From: CAZUGA01 sp964626505
GTDB taxonomy: Bacteria; Pseudomonadota; Gammaproteobacteria; Methylococcales; UBA1147
Assembly (NCBI GenBank): GCA_964626505.1
Contig: CAZVFR010000239.1
Coordinates: 1-5,114 of the forward strand
Direction: 5' to 3'
DNA length: 5,114 nt
Under the pieces are notes generated by a model. The model was not told the origin of the DNA, did not search any database, and saw only the letters and a program-made list of their open reading frames with translations. A program made the position numbers and the translations under genes. How positions within the stretch are numbered: position 1 is the first letter of the stretch; every line of letters starts with the position of its first letter. Below, piece by piece: positions 5,107 to 5,114 of this stretch.

Positions 5107-5114
5107 AACAACGC

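Noticed and set aside
4993..5114. Lysine riboswitch upstream of lysC
   Set aside because: The visible 122 bases show simple inverted repeats without the conserved lysine-riboswitch core sequences I would expect, and the region is too short to hold the whole element.
1..5114. CRISPR array or insertion sequence
   Set aside because: There are no regularly spaced direct repeats, no transposase-like ORF and no terminal inverted repeats with target duplications.

Overview
The window looks like a chromosomal segment of a gammaproteobacterium. The right two thirds carry, all on the minus strand and in order of transcription, aspartokinase (lysC), the RNA-binding regulator csrA, tRNA-Ser(GCU) and tRNA-Arg(ACG). 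This lysC/csrA/tRNA-Ser/tRNA-Arg order is a known gammaproteobacterial arrangement (in E. coli csrA is followed by serV and the argVYZQ tRNAs; in pseudomonads lysC precedes csrA), and the first 39 CsrA residues match the E. coli protein as I remember it. The genus cannot be read from the sequence. A Methylococcales-type or similar organism is possible, but that is only an impression.

Left part, plus strand (1-2462): a two-gene unit facing the tRNA operon. The first gene (172-1404) encodes a predicted outer-membrane lipoprotein with an alpha/beta-hydrolase (lysophospholipase/monoacylglycerol-lipase-like) fold. The second (1401-2462) overlaps it by ATGA and would encode a 353-codon protein resembling a poorly characterised family I associate mainly with Planctomycetes and relatives (PYPGGRHPR, HSDPKF and CRPGQTQR motifs). 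Its frame is broken by a single TAA at 1611-1613 and is intact on both sides, so it is either a very young pseudogene, a readthrough gene, a gene starting downstream of the stop, or a sequence error.

Middle (2463-2871): a convergent intergenic region with several stem-loops, a terminator-like hairpin for the tRNA operon and a 36-codon small ORF with a good Shine-Dalgarno. Next come the two tRNAs (2872-2948 and 3007-3097), a tRNA promoter candidate, csrA (3269-3469) with an extended -10 promoter candidate, a 293-base spacer and lysC (3763-4992).

The least explained items are (i) a ~56-bp repeat found at 1-57 (plus) and 3641-3696 (minus), in each case upstream of a gene read in the same direction; (ii) the in-frame ochre codon in an otherwise conserved gene; (iii) an internal start with a strong Shine-Dalgarno in lysC at Met247, matching the place where other aspartokinases make a separate beta subunit; and (iv) nested inverted repeats just upstream of lysC. 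I do not see a clear new defence or mobile system.
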